Origin: Acidobacteriota bacterium
GTDB taxonomy: Bacteria > Acidobacteriota > Vicinamibacteria > Vicinamibacterales > Fen-181
Direction of reading: 5' to 3'
NCBI GenBank assembly: GCA_003170135.1
Contig: PMZR01000074.1
Span: 1 to 35,408 of the forward strand
DNA length: 35,408 nt
Made by a program: the position numbers and the translations under genes. The notes beneath the pieces are model-generated. The model did no database searches. It saw only the letters and a program-made list of their open reading frames with translations, and was not told the origin of the DNA. How positions within the stretch are numbered: the stretch's first letter is position 1; every line of letters starts with the position of its first letter. Below, piece after piece: positions 17,534 to 25,164 of the stretch.

Positions 17534-20500
17534 ATGCTGGCCCCAAAAGTGTTCCTGACGTCCCGCACGAATCGATCCGTTCCTGCCATCCTGCTCGTCG
17601 GCTGTGTGGCCGCGGCCCTCGCCGGCGCGGGTGGCTGGATCGCCGGCCGCACCCGGCTGGGCGCGGACGATCAGCAGGCGTTCGCGCGCCTCGAGCGGCA
17701 GGTTCGCGCCCACTTCGACGAAAGCTCGGCGTCGTTGCAGCACATGGCGGCCGCCGTCGCCTCGCGCCCGGACCGCCTGGTGGCCGCCGTCGACAATCAG
17801 TCGGCCGTGCGCGCCCTGTTCGACGCGGTGGACGACGTCTGGCAGGGCGCAGGAGGCGGGCCGGACCTGGCGATTACCGTGTACGGGCCGGACGCGCAAC
17901 CCCTGGCCTGGAGCGGCCGGCCGTCGGAAGTCGTCCGTTCTCGCGTGGTCGCCGACCAGGCGGCGCTCTTCGCCGCACCAACCCCCTTCGGGCTGCGACT
18001 CGTGTACGTGCAGCCGGTGGTCGCCGCCGACGGGCGCCGCGTCGGCGCGATCTCGACCGAACGCCTGCTGTCCCGCGGCGTCGTCAACAGCACGGCCGAA
18101 GACTACACGCTCACGACCGCCATGGGACAGTTGTCGCTGCGCACGCCCGCCACGGGCGCCGGGGAGCGGGAGCGTCCGTACTCGTTCCTGATCCGCTCGC
18201 CGCGCGGCGACGTGATGCTCGAAGCGAGCGTGAAACCGGCCGATTTGCAGCAGGCGCGCACCGACTGGACGAACGCGACGCGCAGCGTCGTCATCGCCGT
18301 CACGGCCCTCACGATCCTCTTCCTCGTCGGGGCCCTGCTGGACCTTCGCGCCGCCTCCCGGCGGACGGCTACGTATCTCGGCACCACCGCCGCGATGCTC
18401 GCCTTCCTCTTCGCGGCCTGGTTCCTGCTCATCGTCGCCGGGCGCGCAGCCAGCGGCTGGTCGCCGGTTTTTGCGCCGTCAATCATGGGCCAGGTGCTCT
18501 CCGGCTCGGCGCTGCGATCGCCGTTCGACTTCCTGCTCGGCAGCCTCGTGCTGCTCGCCACGGTGGCCGCGGCCTTCGACATCGGGGAACGATGGCGCCT
18601 TCGCGCCCGCCTGAGCCGACGCGCCATGAACGGATCGTGGCGCGCGCTCTGGCCATTCGTTGCGGTGCAACTGGTGGTCGGTGGCCTGCTTGCGACTTTG
18701 CTCGCCGGGTACCAGCTGTTCCTGCGCGCCACATTCATCCAGGAGCGGATCGACATCCTTCACTTCTCGGTCCATCCGTGGAACGCCGTCCGCGTCGTGC
18801 TCGCCGTCAGCCTGGTCCTCTTTCACGCCGGCGTGTTGTGGCTGGGCGTGCTGGCGTTTCGGCTCGCACTCGTACCCTGGCGACGGTCGCGGGGGCTGCC
18901 AGGCATGCTGCTGCCCGCGGCCGCGTGGGCGGCGGCGTTCGCCGTCGTCGCCGCGGTCGGCAGCGCGCTGGCATGGCGCGTGCCCTGGCCTCCGACCGCC
19001 CTGGCGTATCTCGCCGTCGTGGCCGCAGCCGCGTTCAGCCCCCACGTGGGCGCCAGGTTCCGCCACGCGTCGCAGGGATTCCGGCTGATCCTCGCCTTCC
19101 TGGCGCTGCTGCTGCCGGCCGCCGTGATGTATCCCACGCTGATGCATTTTGCCGAGCGGGCCAGCCAGACCGAGATCGAGCGCTTCTTCGCGCCCGAGGT
19201 CATCACCCAGCGCGAGGCCATCAAGACGCACCTCGCGAACACGATGGATCAGATCGACACGATCCCCGAACTCGCGTCGCTCGTCGAGGGTGCGCCGGCG
19301 GCCCGGAGCGGCGAGTCCGGCGACACACCCTTCTCGACGATCGCCTTCTCGATCTGGTCGAGGACCGACCTGGCGACGTCCCGGATCGCGTCGGCGATCG
19401 AAGTCTACGCGGCCGATGGGACGCTGGTCAGCCGGTTCGCCCTCTACCTGCCGGAGTACCGGTCCACCGCGGCCGCGGTCAAGACCGAAACGCCCGAGAA
19501 AAGCTGCGGGTGGGACCTGTACGAGTATGTGTCGCGGTTCGGATCGCAGGAGCGCAAGCTGCTGCACGCCGGTCGCGCCATCTGCGTGCCGGGGGCCGAC
19601 TCCCGGATGGTGGTGGTCGGATCGATCGTGATCCACGCCATGCTCGACTACAGCGCGCTGCCGTTCCTCTCATCGCAGAGCCCCTACTACGAATTGCTGC
19701 GGCCAACGAGCCAACGGCGCCGCGAAGGGGTCCCGGCCGGGGACGTCGACCTGACGGTGTACGGCTGGAGCGGCGCCCAGATCTTCGCGTCGGCCACCGC
19801 CGCCTGGCCGCTCGACGAGGCGCTGTTCCGCCGCGCGTATGCCACCCGCCAGGCCTTCTGGACCTCGGTCGACAGCGACGGGATCGACTACGACGTCTAC
19901 GTGATGAACGATCGCGGCGGCATCTACACGCTCGCCTATCCCACGGTGCCGCCGATCGGTCACCTGGTGAACCTCGCCGAACTGACGACGCTGGTCGGCC
20001 TGGCCTACCTGGCGATCCTCGGCGCGTCGTTGCTGTTCCGGGTGATCAGCGGGCACCGATCCGGCTCCGGCCGCGCGTTCCTGCGCGAGATCCGGGCGAG
20101 CTTCTACCGGAAGGTCTTCCTGGCCTTCGTCGCGGTGGCGGTCATTCCCGTCATCACGCTGGCCTTCATCGCCCAGGCGTACATCGGCGGGCGCCTGCGC
20201 GCCGACACCGAAGCCGCCGCGGTGAAGACCGGCGCCATCGCCCAGCGCGTCATCCAGGACGTGACGCTGATGCCGGACGTCCTGCCGAACCGCCCGTCGC
20301 CGGGCGCGCCTCCGCAACAGACGCCGACAGGGGTCTTCGACGACGACATCATGGTGTGGCTGAGCGGCGTCATCGACCAGGACGTTAACGTGTTCACGGG
20401 GCCCCACCTGGTGGCGACGAGCGAGCGTGACCTGTTCGCGTCGCAGCTGCTGCCCGAGCGGACGCCCGCCGACGTCTATCGGGCCATCGCGCTCGACCGG

Positions 20501-21604
20501 CGATCGAGCTTCGTCGGGCAGGAACGATCCGGCGAGTTCCCGTACATGCTGGCCGCCGCCCCGGTGCAGATGGGCGATCGCAACGCCATCCTCACGGTCC
20601 CGCTGATGCTGCGCCAGCAGGAGATCGAGCGCGAGATCGACGACATGAATCGCCGCATCGTGCTGGCGACGCTGCTCTTCATCCTGATCGGCGCGGGCAT
20701 CGGGTACTCGATGGCCGAGCGTATCGCCGATCCGGTCAACCGCCTGACGCGCGCGACCCGGCGCATCGCACGCGGCGACCTCGACGCCCGGATCGCGGCG
20801 ACCTCGTCGGACGAACTGCGGCGGCTGGTCGAGGCCTTCAACAGCATGGCGGCCGACCTGCAGCGCCAGCGCGAGCAACTGGAACGCACCAACCGGCTCG
20901 AGGCCTGGCACGAGATGGCGCGCCAGGTGGCGCACGAAATCAAGAACCCGCTCACGCCCATCCAGCTCTCGGCGGAACACCTGCGCCGGGTCCACTCCGA
21001 TCGCGGCGCCCCGCTCTCTCCGGTGCTCGAAGAATGCGTCAGTTCGATCCTGTCCCAGGTGCGACTCCTGCGGCAGATCTCCGCGGAGTTCTCGAGCTTC
21101 GCCTCGTCGCCGACCGCCAGTCCCGCGCCGACCTCGGTGCCCGATCTCATCGAGGAAGTCGTCGGTCCGTACCGCAGCGGCCTGGCCGGCCGCATCCTGG
21201 TCTCGGAAGACGTGCCGCCGTCGCTGCCACTGGTGTTCATCGACCGCGTCCTGGTCGGCCGCGCGCTGGCGAACATCGTCGAAAACGCCCTGCATGCGAT
21301 GCCCGGAACAGGCACGCTGTTGGTGCATGGGCGCCTGCTGACAGTGGGCCGGGCCATGTTCGTGCAGGTCGCCGTCACCGACAGCGGCATCGGCATGGAC
21401 GCCGAGGCGCTCGCGCGGTTGTTCGAGCCCTACTTCTCCACCAAGGCCATCGGCACGGGATTGGGGCTGGCGATCGCCAAGCGGAACATCTCGCTGAATG
21501 GCGGGACGATTAGCGTCGAGAGTCAGAAGGGCAAGGGCACCACGGTGCTGCTGAACCTGCCGGTCGCCGACAGGCAGGAAACGGTGGCCAGCGGCAGTCA
21601 GTAA
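17534..21604 (+). CDS. Very large multi-pass membrane sensor histidine kinase (NtrY-like catalytic end)
   Basis: The 1356 residues combine an elaborate membrane sensor with a standard kinase end. TM1 (about 17-37) leads to a first extracytoplasmic region (about 40-250). About eight hydrophobic helices (about 250-540) follow, then a second large extracytoplasmic region (about 545-810). Two more TMs, a third loop (about 890-1035) and a last TM (about 1038-1058) come next. HAMP follows (ERIADPVNRLTRATRRIARG), then the H-box VAHEIKNPLTPI with phospho-acceptor His1134, the N-box with Asn1251 in VENALHAM, DSGIGMD, and GTGLGLAIAKR. The catalytic end resembles NtrY/AtoS-type kinases that often signal to sigma-54 activators. 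No response regulator is adjacent, so it is an orphan here. The start ATG has no clear Shine-Dalgarno. Confidence 0.85.
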   Translation: MLAPKVFLTSRTNRSVPAILLVGCVAAALAGAGGWIAGRTRLGADDQQAFARLERQVRAHFDESSASLQHMAAAVASRPDRLVAAVDNQSAVRALFDAVDDVWQGAGGGPDLAITVYGPDAQPLAWSGRPSEVVRSRVVADQAALFAAPTPFGLRLVYVQPVVAADGRRVGAISTERLLSRGVVNSTAEDYTLTTAMGQLSLRTPATGAGERERPYSFLIRSPRGDVMLEASVKPADLQQARTDWTNATRSVVIAVTALTILFLVGALLDLRAASRRTATYLGTTAAMLAFLFAAWFLLIVAGRAASGWSPVFAPSIMGQVLSGSALRSPFDFLLGSLVLLATVAAAFDIGERWRLRARLSRRAMNGSWRALWPFVAVQLVVGGLLATLLAGYQLFLRATFIQERIDILHFSVHPWNAVRVVLAVSLVLFHAGVLWLGVLAFRLALVPWRRSRGLPGMLLPAAAWAAAFAVVAAVGSALAWRVPWPPTALAYLAVVAAAAFSPHVGARFRHASQGFRLILAFLALLLPAAVMYPTLMHFAERASQTEIERFFAPEVITQREAIKTHLANTMDQIDTIPELASLVEGAPAARSGESGDTPFSTIAFSIWSRTDLATSRIASAIEVYAADGTLVSRFALYLPEYRSTAAAVKTETPEKSCGWDLYEYVSRFGSQERKLLHAGRAICVPGADSRMVVVGSIVIHAMLDYSALPFLSSQSPYYELLRPTSQRRREGVPAGDVDLTVYGWSGAQIFASATAAWPLDEALFRRAYATRQAFWTSVDSDGIDYDVYVMNDRGGIYTLAYPTVPPIGHLVNLAELTTLVGLAYLAILGASLLFRVISGHRSGSGRAFLREIRASFYRKVFLAFVAVAVIPVITLAFIAQAYIGGRLRADTEAAAVKTGAIAQRVIQDVTLMPDVLPNRPSPGAPPQQTPTGVFDDDIMVWLSGVIDQDVNVFTGPHLVATSERDLFASQLLPERTPADVYRAIALDRRSSFVGQERSGEFPYMLAAAPVQMGDRNAILTVPLMLRQQEIEREIDDMNRRIVLATLLFILIGAGIGYSMAERIADPVNRLTRATRRIARGDLDARIAATSSDELRRLVEAFNSMAADLQRQREQLERTNRLEAWHEMARQVAHEIKNPLTPIQLSAEHLRRVHSDRGAPLSPVLEECVSSILSQVRLLRQISAEFSSFASSPTASPAPTSVPDLIEEVVGPYRSGLAGRILVSEDVPPSLPLVFIDRVLVGRALANIVENALHAMPGTGTLLVHGRLLTVGRAMFVQVAVTDSGIGMDAEALARLFEPYFSTKAIGTGLGLAIAKRNISLNGGTISVESQKGKGTTVLLNLPVADRQETVASGSQ

Positions 21605-21631
21605 TCCCGGCGCGCGGCAGCCGTCCCGACG

Positions 21632-22531
21632 TTACGGTTGGCTGTCAGACGTGCCCCGCTGCACGGGCGGCTCCGCGTCGGGAGTCGCCGGCACGGTCGC
21701 CGCTTCGGCGGGACCGCGCCGCCGGAGCCGCGTCACCGCCATCTCGCCAAACGCCGACAGCAGGTAGACGTACGCCAGCGTGACGAGCACTTGCCGCGGG
21801 TGCGTGACGATCGCGCCCAGGATTAGCGCCAGCAGGATCAACACCGTGGGCGACCGCCGCTGCTTCAGATCGATCGTCTTGAAGCTGCGGAACCGAATCG
21901 TGCTGACCATCAGGAAGGCGGGAATCAGCACGACCGCCAGCACGGGCACCGCTTGGCCGTAGAAGTGGATGCCGTCCGGGAACGCGTAGACCGTCGAGGC
22001 CAGCACGCCCGCCGCCGCGGGGCTGGGCATGCCGACGAAATATCGTTTGTCCGTGACGTGCTGGATGTTGAACCGGGCGAGGCGCACGGCCGCCGCAGTC
22101 ACGTAGATGAACCCCGCGACCCACCCCATCCGCCCGAGCGGTGCGAGGCCCCAACCGAACACCAGGATGGCCGGCGCCACGCCGAACGAGACGACGTCGG
22201 CCAGCGAATCGAACTGCACGCCGAACTCGGTCGCGGTCCCGGTCATCCGCGCGATCCGGCCGTCGAGCATGTCGAAGATATACGCGAGCCCCACGAAGAG
22301 CGCCGCCGTCTCGAAATTCGCGGCCTCGCCGCGCGCCGCGTAGACGACGCAGGCATATCCGCAGAACAGGTTGCCCAGCGTGAAGGCGCTCGGCAGGAGG
22401 AAGACGCCGCGCCGAAGCGGCGGCTGCCGATCGGTACGCCGGCGTCGCAACGGTCCGAGCAGTTTGAGGTGCGCGCGGGACCAGTCGTCGCCTTCTTTGT
22501 CGCCGGAACCGTTCAGTCCAAGTCCCGTCAC
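21632..22531 (-). CDS. pssA: CDP-diacylglycerol--serine O-phosphatidyltransferase
   Basis: PssA makes phosphatidylserine from CDP-diacylglycerol and serine in the inner membrane, the step before decarboxylation to phosphatidylethanolamine. The 299 residues start with GTG at 22531, only 2 bp after the psd stop. The CDP-alcohol phosphatidyltransferase signature is complete: Asp87, Asp90-Gly91, Ala94-Arg95, Gly104, Asp108 and Asp112 (in DMLDGRIARMTGTATEFG and what follows). About six to eight TM helices surround it, and the C-terminal tail is Pro/Ala-rich and hydrophilic. Adjacency to psd fixes the serine assignment over other CDP-alcohol transferases. Confidence 0.94.
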   Translation of the reverse strand: MTGLGLNGSGDKEGDDWSRAHLKLLGPLRRRRTDRQPPLRRGVFLLPSAFTLGNLFCGYACVVYAARGEAANFETAALFVGLAYIFDMLDGRIARMTGTATEFGVQFDSLADVVSFGVAPAILVFGWGLAPLGRMGWVAGFIYVTAAAVRLARFNIQHVTDKRYFVGMPSPAAAGVLASTVYAFPDGIHFYGQAVPVLAVVLIPAFLMVSTIRFRSFKTIDLKQRRSPTVLILLALILGAIVTHPRQVLVTLAYVYLLSAFGEMAVTRLRRRGPAEAATVPATPDAEPPVQRGTSDSQP

Positions 22532-22533
22532 GT

Positions 22534-23175
22534 TCAGGCTCCATTCGCGCGCCCGGCGAGGCGCGCGATCACGGTTTCTCCTGCGCGCACGCGGTCGCCA
22601 ACCGTCACCAGGACGTCGGCCCGCTCCGGCAGGAACACGTCGAACCTCGATCCGAACTTCATCAGCCCGAGACGGTCGCCTGCGCGGACCTCGTCGCCCT
22701 CCGCCAGCCGGCAGACGACGCGCCGCGCCAGCACGCCCGCGATTTGCCGGCAGACCACCACTTCACCGTCGTGATCGAACCAGATCTCGTTTCGGTCGTT
22801 CACGACCGCCGCATTCGCGTCGTAGGCCGGCAGGAACCGCCCCGGGTGATACTCGACGCGCGTCGTGCGGCCGTCGACCGGCGCCCGGTTGATGTGGACG
22901 TCGAGCGGCGACAGGAAGATGCTGACTTGGCGCCAGCAACCCGCCGGCGCGCTCGGCTCGGCGGCTCCCGCGACGATCACCCGGCCATCGGCCGGCGAGA
23001 TGACGCCGTCGGCGTCGGAAGGGACCTGCCGCTCGGGATCGCGGAAAAAGAAAGCGAAGGACGCGGCCAGGGCGCCCAGCGGAAGCGCCCACCGCGGACG
23101 CCTGGCGAACGTCAGCAGAAGCGCAGGAATCAGCGCGCCGGCAATGAACGGGGCGCCCGCTCGGTCAATTCTCAT
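22534..23175 (-). CDS. psd: Phosphatidylserine decarboxylase, short (archaeal-type) proenzyme
   Basis: Psd decarboxylates phosphatidylserine to phosphatidylethanolamine. The proenzyme cleaves itself to form a pyruvoyl group. The 213 residues have two N-terminal hydrophobic segments (about 8-24 and 30-44), then FFRDPER, SPADGRV (60-66), FLSPLDVHINRAPV (87-100) and the self-cleavage site in LMKFGSRFDVFLP, with Gly175-Ser176. FGSR in place of the LGST motif is typical of the short Psd class. It precedes pssA by 2 bp, giving a two-gene PE operon. Confidence 0.95.
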   Translation of the reverse strand: MRIDRAGAPFIAGALIPALLLTFARRPRWALPLGALAASFAFFFRDPERQVPSDADGVISPADGRVIVAGAAEPSAPAGCWRQVSIFLSPLDVHINRAPVDGRTTRVEYHPGRFLPAYDANAAVVNDRNEIWFDHDGEVVVCRQIAGVLARRVVCRLAEGDEVRAGDRLGLMKFGSRFDVFLPERADVLVTVGDRVRAGETVIARLAGRANGA

Positions 23176-23280
23176 CCAGGCATCCGGGCCGTGGTCAGCA
23201 TGCTCAGCGTGTCTGACGCGACAACGGGGGTCATTGTACTCTCAACTCAACAGCCGGCCTAACCGAGGCCCAAAATCAGA

Positions 23281-23315
23281 ACAGCCGGCCCCCGCGGGGC
23301 GCGGAGACCGGCTGT
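23281..23315 (-). terminator. Rho-independent-like terminator after the DUF465 gene
   Basis: ACAGCCGG (23281-23288) and CCGGCTGT (23308-23315) form a perfect 8-bp stem with a GC-rich interior. Read on the minus strand, it lies 25 bp beyond the DUF465-type stop and is followed by TCTGATTTTG, a modest T-run. Confidence 0.6.
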
Positions 23316-23340
23316 CTCATCTATTCAGGTTAATCGCCTC

Positions 23341-23598
23341 TCAGCCTCTGGCCGACGCCTCGGAGGTTCCCGGGATGACGGAACGTTGCTGCCGTCTGCG
23401 GACGATGTCCTCCATCTGATCTTTGATCTGGAGCTTGCGCTTCTTCAGCGTGACTTCCTCGACTTGCTCCGGTTCGGAAAGGTAATTCCTGTGGGAGAGT
23501 TCGTGCAGGCGCTGTTCGAGGTCTTGATGTCGGGCGGCGAGTTCGCGAAACTCGTCGTCGGATTCGAGTAACAGGTTCTTCAGATCCTGCGCCGTCAT
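23341..23598 (-). CDS. DUF465 (YdcH-like) small coiled-coil protein
   Basis: An 85-residue protein starts at the ATG at 23598, chosen because AAAGGAGG lies 6 nt upstream, the best Shine-Dalgarno in the window. It is largely helical and charged. FRELAARHQDLEQRLHEL and then VEEVTLKKRKLQIKDQMEDI match the DUF465/YdcH pattern (H-x2-L-x3-I/L, LKKxKLxxKDxI). No biochemical function is established for the family. It stands alone, with its own candidate promoter (23712-23740) and a terminator (23281-23315). Confidence 0.85.
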   Translation of the reverse strand: MTAQDLKNLLLESDDEFRELAARHQDLEQRLHELSHRNYLSEPEQVEEVTLKKRKLQIKDQMEDIVRRRQQRSVIPGTSEASARG

Positions 23599-23711
23599 GC
23601 ATTGCCTCCTTTGACGCGGAGTGTCAGGAGCGCACGGCTGCACCGATGAAGCATGGGTGCCGGTCCTTGATGGCCCTGCGCCCGACCGTAGCGCAGGGAG
23701 GTTCTACGCGC

Positions 23712-23740
23712 ACGCTACCACAACGACCACGGGGTTTCAA
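23712..23740 (-). promoter_or_regulatory. Candidate sigma-70 promoter for the DUF465 gene
   Basis: On the minus strand TTGAAA (23735-23740), a 17-bp spacer and TAGCGT (23712-23717) lie about 110 bp upstream of the start. The -35 and spacing are good and the -10 is weak. Confidence 0.4.
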
Positions 23741-23762
23741 GGTGCGCGCCAGAGCCCTGATG

Positions 23763-24257
23763 TCATCCGGCGCGGGAAACGGCCGTTCCGTCGGGTGGCG
23801 GCGCGCAACGCCAGAGGATAAGAGCGTCCTCGACGGGGTTCGTGTAGTAATTCGGCCGCACGCCCGCCACGCTGAACCCGAGGCGCTCGTAGAGGCGCAG
23901 AGCCCCGACATTCGACCGCCGGACCTCGAGCGTCGCCCGCGTCGCTCCGCGGCGGGTGGCCTCGTCCATCACGTGCTCGAGAAGCATGCGGGCAAACCCC
24001 CGGCGCCGGAACTCGGGCCTGACGGCGACGTTGTTGATGTGCAACTCGTCGAGCACGACCCAGACACAACAGAAGGCGGCAATGGCGCCGCCGGCCGTCT
24101 TCAACACGTAGGTGGCCGACACGTCGTCGTTGCGCAGTTCCCAGCGGAACATGTCCGCGGTCCACGGCATGCTGAAGGAGGCGCGTTCGATCTCGACGAT
24201 CGGGCCGAGGTCCGCGTCCGCGTCCAGCCGCTCGATGAGAATCGGGTCAGGCGCCAT
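23763..24257 (-). CDS. rimI: Ribosomal-protein-S18-alanine N-acetyltransferase (GNAT)
   Basis: RimI acetylates protein N-termini, classically ribosomal protein S18. The ATG at 24257 gives 164 residues with the GNAT fold: an N-terminal SFSMPWTADMF (a RimI hallmark), the acetyl-CoA loop VRPEFRRRGFARML (motif A, R/Q-x-x-G-x-G/A), LEVRRSN and ALRLYERLGF. The start overlaps the tsaB stop by 11 bp, and tsaB-rimI pairing is widespread, supporting the name. The frame stays open further upstream inside tsaB, but those residues are not RimI-like. The C-terminal tail after the GNAT core is short and variable. Confidence 0.88.
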   Translation of the reverse strand: MAPDPILIERLDADADLGPIVEIERASFSMPWTADMFRWELRNDDVSATYVLKTAGGAIAAFCCVWVVLDELHINNVAVRPEFRRRGFARMLLEHVMDEATRRGATRATLEVRRSNVGALRLYERLGFSVAGVRPNYYTNPVEDALILWRCAPPPDGTAVSRAG

Positions 24258-25026
24258 CGCGACCGGTTGTGGCAGGTGGCACCTGCCTGCGATCCCGCGC
24301 CAACTCGGCATCAGGACGACGAACGTAGATGGGCCGGACGGCGTGTGGCGCCACCGCGTGGCCGGACAACGCCTCGCGGACGCCCAGGCGCCCGATGACC
24401 GGGGCCAGCGCCGGCAGCGGCTCTACCGGCTGGTAGAGGGAGCCGAGATGCCGTGCCAGCAGATCTCGGTAGCGCCCGACCCCGTCGCCGGCAACGTGGA
24501 TGGTGCGGCCGGCCGCCATCTGGTGCCAGCGGACAAGCACCTCGCCAGGCGCCTCCGAGACGGGACCGTCGATGAGGTCGAAGGCCGCCCCCGCGTCGAG
24601 CGACTGGGAACCGCCCGGGCGGGCGCACACCTGGTAGAGCGCGGCAAACACTTCCGACCGCTGGGCGTCCATCCAGGCCGCGACGAGCGCCGGCGACTGG
24701 CTGGTCGACTCAGCCGCGATCCTGGCGAGCGCGTCCAGCGTGGACACGGCCACAACCGGGCGATCGAGCGCAAAGGCGAGGCCCTGGATCGTCGCGATCC
24801 CGATGCGCAGCCCGGTGAACGAGCCCGGGCCGGCGGCGACCGCGAAGACGTCGATCTGCTTCAAGTCCACCCGCGCACCCGACAGCAGGCTCGTGATGTC
24901 GCCCGGCAGGCGCTCGGCGTGCGTCCGACCGGGATCGCCCGACGCGACGGCCAGCACCTGGTCGTCACGCACCAGGGCGAGGCTGCCGGGACGGGTGGTG
25001 GTGTCGAGCGCGAGCACGAGCAACAT
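24247..25026 (-). CDS. tsaB: tRNA threonylcarbamoyladenosine biosynthesis protein TsaB
   Basis: TsaB is the inactive ASKHA partner of TsaD in making t6A at position 37 of ANN-decoding tRNAs. The ATG at 25026 has a GAGGA upstream and gives 259 residues. The N-terminus [23 protein letters not shown], and [13 protein letters not shown] with the following [16 protein letters not shown] are diagnostic. The C-terminus [11 protein letters not shown] matches the TsaB ending. TsaD and TsaE are elsewhere. It is divergent from mutS and translationally overlapped with rimI. Confidence 0.93.
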   Translation of the reverse strand: MLLVLALDTTTRPGSLALVRDDQVLAVASGDPGRTHAERLPGDITSLLSGARVDLKQIDVFAVAAGPGSFTGLRIGIATIQGLAFALDRPVVAVSTLDALARIAAESTSQSPALVAAWMDAQRSEVFAALYQVCARPGGSQSLDAGAAFDLIDGPVSEAPGEVLVRWHQMAAGRTIHVAGDGVGRYRDLLARHLGSLYQPVEPLPALAPVIGRLGVREALSGHAVAPHAVRPIYVRRPDAELARDRRQVPPATTGRDGA

Positions 25027-25114
25027 GGAATCCTCACCACACTCTTGACCATCGGCTGCCGCCCGGTCAACAGCGCCGTGTCCCGATGTCGGCGTCGGGC
25101 TCGTTGTCAACGGC

Positions 25115-25144
25115 TTGACTCATCGTTCGACGGGTTCCTATACT
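25115..25144 (+). promoter_or_regulatory. mutS: Sigma-70 promoter of mutS
   Basis: TTGACT (25115-25120), an 18-bp spacer and TATACT (25139-25144) make the best -35/-10 pair in the window. The expected transcript start near 25151 leaves a leader of only about 14 nt before the mutS ATG. Confidence 0.65.
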
Positions 25145-25164
25145 CGCGTGACGTTCCACACCGA

